Origin: Kineosporia sp. A_224
Lineage (GTDB): Bacteria; Actinomycetota; Actinomycetes; Actinomycetales; Kineosporiaceae
DNA: 59,868 bases
Direction of reading: 5' to 3'
Assembly (NCBI RefSeq): GCF_002198655.1
Contig: NZ_MWLN01000208.1
Location: 1-59,868 of the forward strand
A program made the position numbers and the translations under genes. This document shows positions 57,387 through 59,868 of the stretch, one piece after another (position 1 is the first letter of the stretch; every line of letters begins with the position of its first letter). Below the pieces are notes generated by a model. It did not search any database and was not told where the DNA came from. It saw nothing but the letters and a program-made list of their open reading frames with translations.

Positions 57387-59868
57387 ATGACCGCCGAGAG
57401 CCTCGATCCGGGGGTCGCCCCGCTCCCCCGCCCCGACACCGCGGCGCTCGACGCCGCGCTCCGTGAGCGGGTCGCCGCGCTCTCCCTCGCGGAGAAGGTC
57501 CGACTGCTCACGGGCACCGACTTCTGGTCGATCGACCCCGAGCCCAAGGCCGGGCTGCGCCGGTACGTCGTCTCCGACGGGCCGGTCGGCGTCCGGGGCG
57601 AGCGCTGGGACGACCGCGACCCCTCGGCGAACATCCCCTCCCCGACCGCGGTCGCGGCGTCCTGGGACGAGGACCTCGTGACCCGGCTCGGGGCGCTGCT
57701 CGCCGCCGAGTCACGCCGCAAGGGTGTCGACGTCCTGCTCGCCCCGACGATCAACCTGCACCGAACGCCCGTCGGGGGCCGGCACTTCGAGTGCTTCTCC
57801 GAGGACCCGCTGCTCACCGGCCGCGTCGCCGCGGCGTACGTGCACGGCCTGCAGGCCAACGGGGTCGCCGCGTGCGTCAAGCACTTCGTCGGCAACGACC
57901 AGGAGGCCGAGCGGATGACGGCCGACAACCGGATCGACGAGCAGACGCTGCGCGAGCTGTACCTCGCACCGTTCGAGCACGTCGAGGAGTACGCCCGGCC
58001 GTGGTCGTACATGGCCGCCTACAACCAGGTCAACGGCACGACGATGACCGAGAACGACCTCCTCGACGACGTGCTCAAGGGGGACTGGGGCTCCGACGCC
58101 CTCGTCATGTCGGACTGGTTCGCGACCCGCTCGACCGAGGCCGCCGGCAACGCGGGGCTCGACCTCGCGATGCCCGGGCCGGTCGGGCCCTGGGGCGCGG
58201 CCCTCGTCGAGGCCGTCGAGGCGGGCCGGGTGCCCGAGGCGAAGGTCGACGAGAAGGTGCTGCGGCTGCTGCGACTGGCCGCCCGGACCGGCGCGGTCGA
58301 CGGCGTCGATGCCGGCACCCAGCCCTCGGCGCCGGTCTTCGACGCCGGCACCCACGAGGCGCGCGTCGAGTCGCTGACCCGCGAGGCCGCGGCCGCCGGG
58401 TTCGTCCTCGTGAAGAACTCCGGCGTCCTCCCGCTGGCGCAGACCGTCCGCTCCGTCGCGGTCGTCGGCCCGAACGCCCTGCGCGGGCGCACCCTCGGCG
58501 GCGGCTCGGCCACCGTCTTCCCCGCCTCCGTCGTCCACCCGGTCGAGGGCCTGCTCGCCGGCCTGGCCGGCGTCGAGGTCCGGCACTCGCTGGGCGTCTC
58601 CTCGACCGACCGGGTGCCCCCGGCCGACATCGGCACGCTGCACCTGCCCGACGCCGCCGGCGACGGCATCGAGCTGACCTTCGTCGGCCAGGACGGGCAG
58701 GTGCTCACGACCGAGCGCCGCCGCACCGGGGCCTACACGTGGATGGGCGTCGTCGGGGAGGACACCCCGATCTCGTCGCTCGGGCACATCGTCGCCCGCG
58801 GCACGCTCACCGCCGCGTCCAACGGCGCCTACCGGATCGGCGCCTCGGGCATCGGCAGCGTCTCGGTGACCGTGGACGGCGAGCAGGTGGCCGCGACCAC
58901 CCTCGTGCCGCGTCCCGGCGCCGACATCGTCGAGTCCTTCATGATGCCGCCGCAGGCCATCGCCGAGGTCGCGCTCGGCGAGGGCGGGACGGCGGACATC
59001 GAGATCCGCTTCACCCCGGGCAGCCTCGACCAGCCGCTCATCGCCTTCCAGGTCAACGTCGCGCCGCCGCGCGGCACGGACGACGAGGAGATCGCCGCCG
59101 CGGTCGCGCTCGCCCGCTCGAGCGACGCGGCGGTCGTCGTCGTCGGGACGACCGAGGAGGTCGAGTCCGAGGGCTACGACCGGACGAGTCTGGCGCTGCC
59201 CGGCCGGCAGGACGACCTCGTCCGCGCCGTCCTCGCGGCGAACCCGAACACCGTCGTCGTCGTGAACTCCGGCGCCCCGGTGCTCATGCCGTGGCTGGAC
59301 GACGCGCGAGCCGTTCTCCTGGCGTGGTTCCCGGGCCAGCAGATGGGGGCCGCACTGGCCGACGTCCTCTCCGGCGCCGTCGAACCGGGCGGCCGGATGC
59401 CGACGACGTGGCCGGCGCCCTCCGGCGTCGTGGCCCCGGAGAGCGACCCCGTCGACGGTGTTGTCGAGTACACCGAGGGCCTCGACATCGGCTACCGGCG
59501 CTACGCCCGCGACGGCATCACCCCGGCCGTCCCGTTCGGCCACGGCCTCGGGTACACGACGTGGGAGCTCGGCGCGCCGCGCGAGGTCGACGGCGGGGTC
59601 GCCGTCCGCGTGACGAACACCGGCACCCGCGACGGCGCCCACGTGATCCAGGCGTACCTGTCCCGGCCCGGCTCGGCCGTGCGCCGTCCGGTGCTCTGGC
59701 TCGCCGGGTTCACGAAGGTGCGGGTGCCCGCCGGCGGCAGCGCCGAGGCCGTCGTCGCGCTGCCCGAGCGCGCCTTCCAGCACTGGGACGTCGCCGCGCA
59801 CGCGTTCGTCACCGAGCCCGGCGAGTTCACCCTCACGGTCGGCTCCTCCGCCGCCGCCCCCGCCCACA
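57387..59868 (+). CDS. GH3 beta-glucosidase with PA14-like insert (runs off the window)
   Basis: 827 residues visible, open to the window edge with no stop. GH3 TIM-barrel domain about 20-310 with LLAPTINLHRTPVGGRHFE, CVKHFVGND, and nucleophile Asp243 in LVMSDWFATR. GH3 alpha/beta domain split by a PA14-like insert (about 400-550), resuming at DAAVVVVGTTEEVESEGYDR with the likely acid/base Glu. A fibronectin-III-like C-terminal domain starts near residue 720. No signal peptide, so cytoplasmic hydrolysis of imported beta-glucosides. ATG preceded by CGAGGAG. Probably controlled by the divergent LacI protein. Confidence 0.92.
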   Translation, partial: MTAESLDPGVAPLPRPDTAALDAALRERVAALSLAEKVRLLTGTDFWSIDPEPKAGLRRYVVSDGPVGVRGERWDDRDPSANIPSPTAVAASWDEDLVTRLGALLAAESRRKGVDVLLAPTINLHRTPVGGRHFECFSEDPLLTGRVAAAYVHGLQANGVAACVKHFVGNDQEAERMTADNRIDEQTLRELYLAPFEHVEEYARPWSYMAAYNQVNGTTMTENDLLDDVLKGDWGSDALVMSDWFATRSTEAAGNAGLDLAMPGPVGPWGAALVEAVEAGRVPEAKVDEKVLRLLRLAARTGAVDGVDAGTQPSAPVFDAGTHEARVESLTREAAAAGFVLVKNSGVLPLAQTVRSVAVVGPNALRGRTLGGGSATVFPASVVHPVEGLLAGLAGVEVRHSLGVSSTDRVPPADIGTLHLPDAAGDGIELTFVGQDGQVLTTERRRTGAYTWMGVVGEDTPISSLGHIVARGTLTAASNGAYRIGASGIGSVSVTVDGEQVAATTLVPRPGADIVESFMMPPQAIAEVALGEGGTADIEIRFTPGSLDQPLIAFQVNVAPPRGTDDEEIAAAVALARSSDAAVVVVGTTEEVESEGYDRTSLALPGRQDDLVRAVLAANPNTVVVVNSGAPVLMPWLDDARAVLLAWFPGQQMGAALADVLSGAVEPGGRMPTTWPAPSGVVAPESDPVDGVVEYTEGLDIGYRRYARDGITPAVPFGHGLGYTTWELGAPREVDGGVAVRVTNTGTRDGAHVIQAYLSRPGSAVRRPVLWLAGFTKVRVPAGGSAEAVVALPERAFQHWDVAAHAFVTEPGEFTLTVGSSAAAPAH

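Overview
The window is a very GC-rich actinobacterial chromosome segment. Third positions are almost all G/C, GTG starts are common, and gene starts overlap upstream stops as GTGA or ATGA. Several promoters look leaderless. The regulators are ECF sigma, three IclR, LacI, LysR and NrtR types. The genus cannot be fixed from sequence alone. No rRNA, tRNA, CRISPR array, integrase or transposase was seen. Aromatic catabolism dominates, with at least three separate blocks.

Left block (1-18.5 kb): an aldehyde dehydrogenase, a Clp-N/HTH regulator with a two-operator leaderless promoter, a methyltransferase, a histidine phosphatase, and an ECF-sigma locus. The sigma gene is coupled to a membrane protein with a catalytically degenerate GH16-like ectodomain, followed by a secreted GH16/ricin glucanase. 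The last gene shares the sigma gene's promoter sequence. Next come a dienoate hydratase-family gene and an operon of two phenylphosphate-synthase-like proteins (halves of a PEP synthase), a Rieske oxygenase and a small zinc-ribbon protein, divergent from an IclR gene. A tautomerase, an SDR without its catalytic Tyr/Lys, and a HAD hydrolase follow. Two near-identical long palindromes in opposite orientation lie at 12-62 and 15638-15696.

Middle block (18.5-32 kb): an MFS exporter, a membrane protein, an NrtR-type NUDIX regulator divergent from an SPFH protein plus NAD-kinase-like protein with two matched operators, an ACC deaminase, a photolyase, and a XylT-like ferredoxin with catechol 2,3-dioxygenase. 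After a strong terminator comes an RNA-repair pair (HD-polynucleotide kinase plus RNA ligase), a HIT protein and three unknown genes.

Phenol block (32-45.1 kb): a multicomponent phenol hydroxylase operon on the minus strand with catechol 2,3-dioxygenase inserted before the reductase, two divergent IclR genes, and a plus-strand lower meta-pathway operon (hydratase, acylating acetaldehyde dehydrogenase, aldolase, oxalocrotonate decarboxylase, semialdehyde dehydrogenase). With the tautomerase at 16.5 kb this gives the whole 4-oxalocrotonate branch from phenol to pyruvate and acetyl-CoA.

Right block (45.1-59.9 kb): GNAT and OsmC proteins, then a minus-strand aromatic operon (MFS, SDR, FAH, extradiol dioxygenase, ACMSD-like amidohydrolase, FAD monooxygenase, cyclase, FAH) divergent from a LysR gene, then a cold-shock gene with a structured leader, a LacI regulator and a GH3 beta-glucosidase cut by the window edge.
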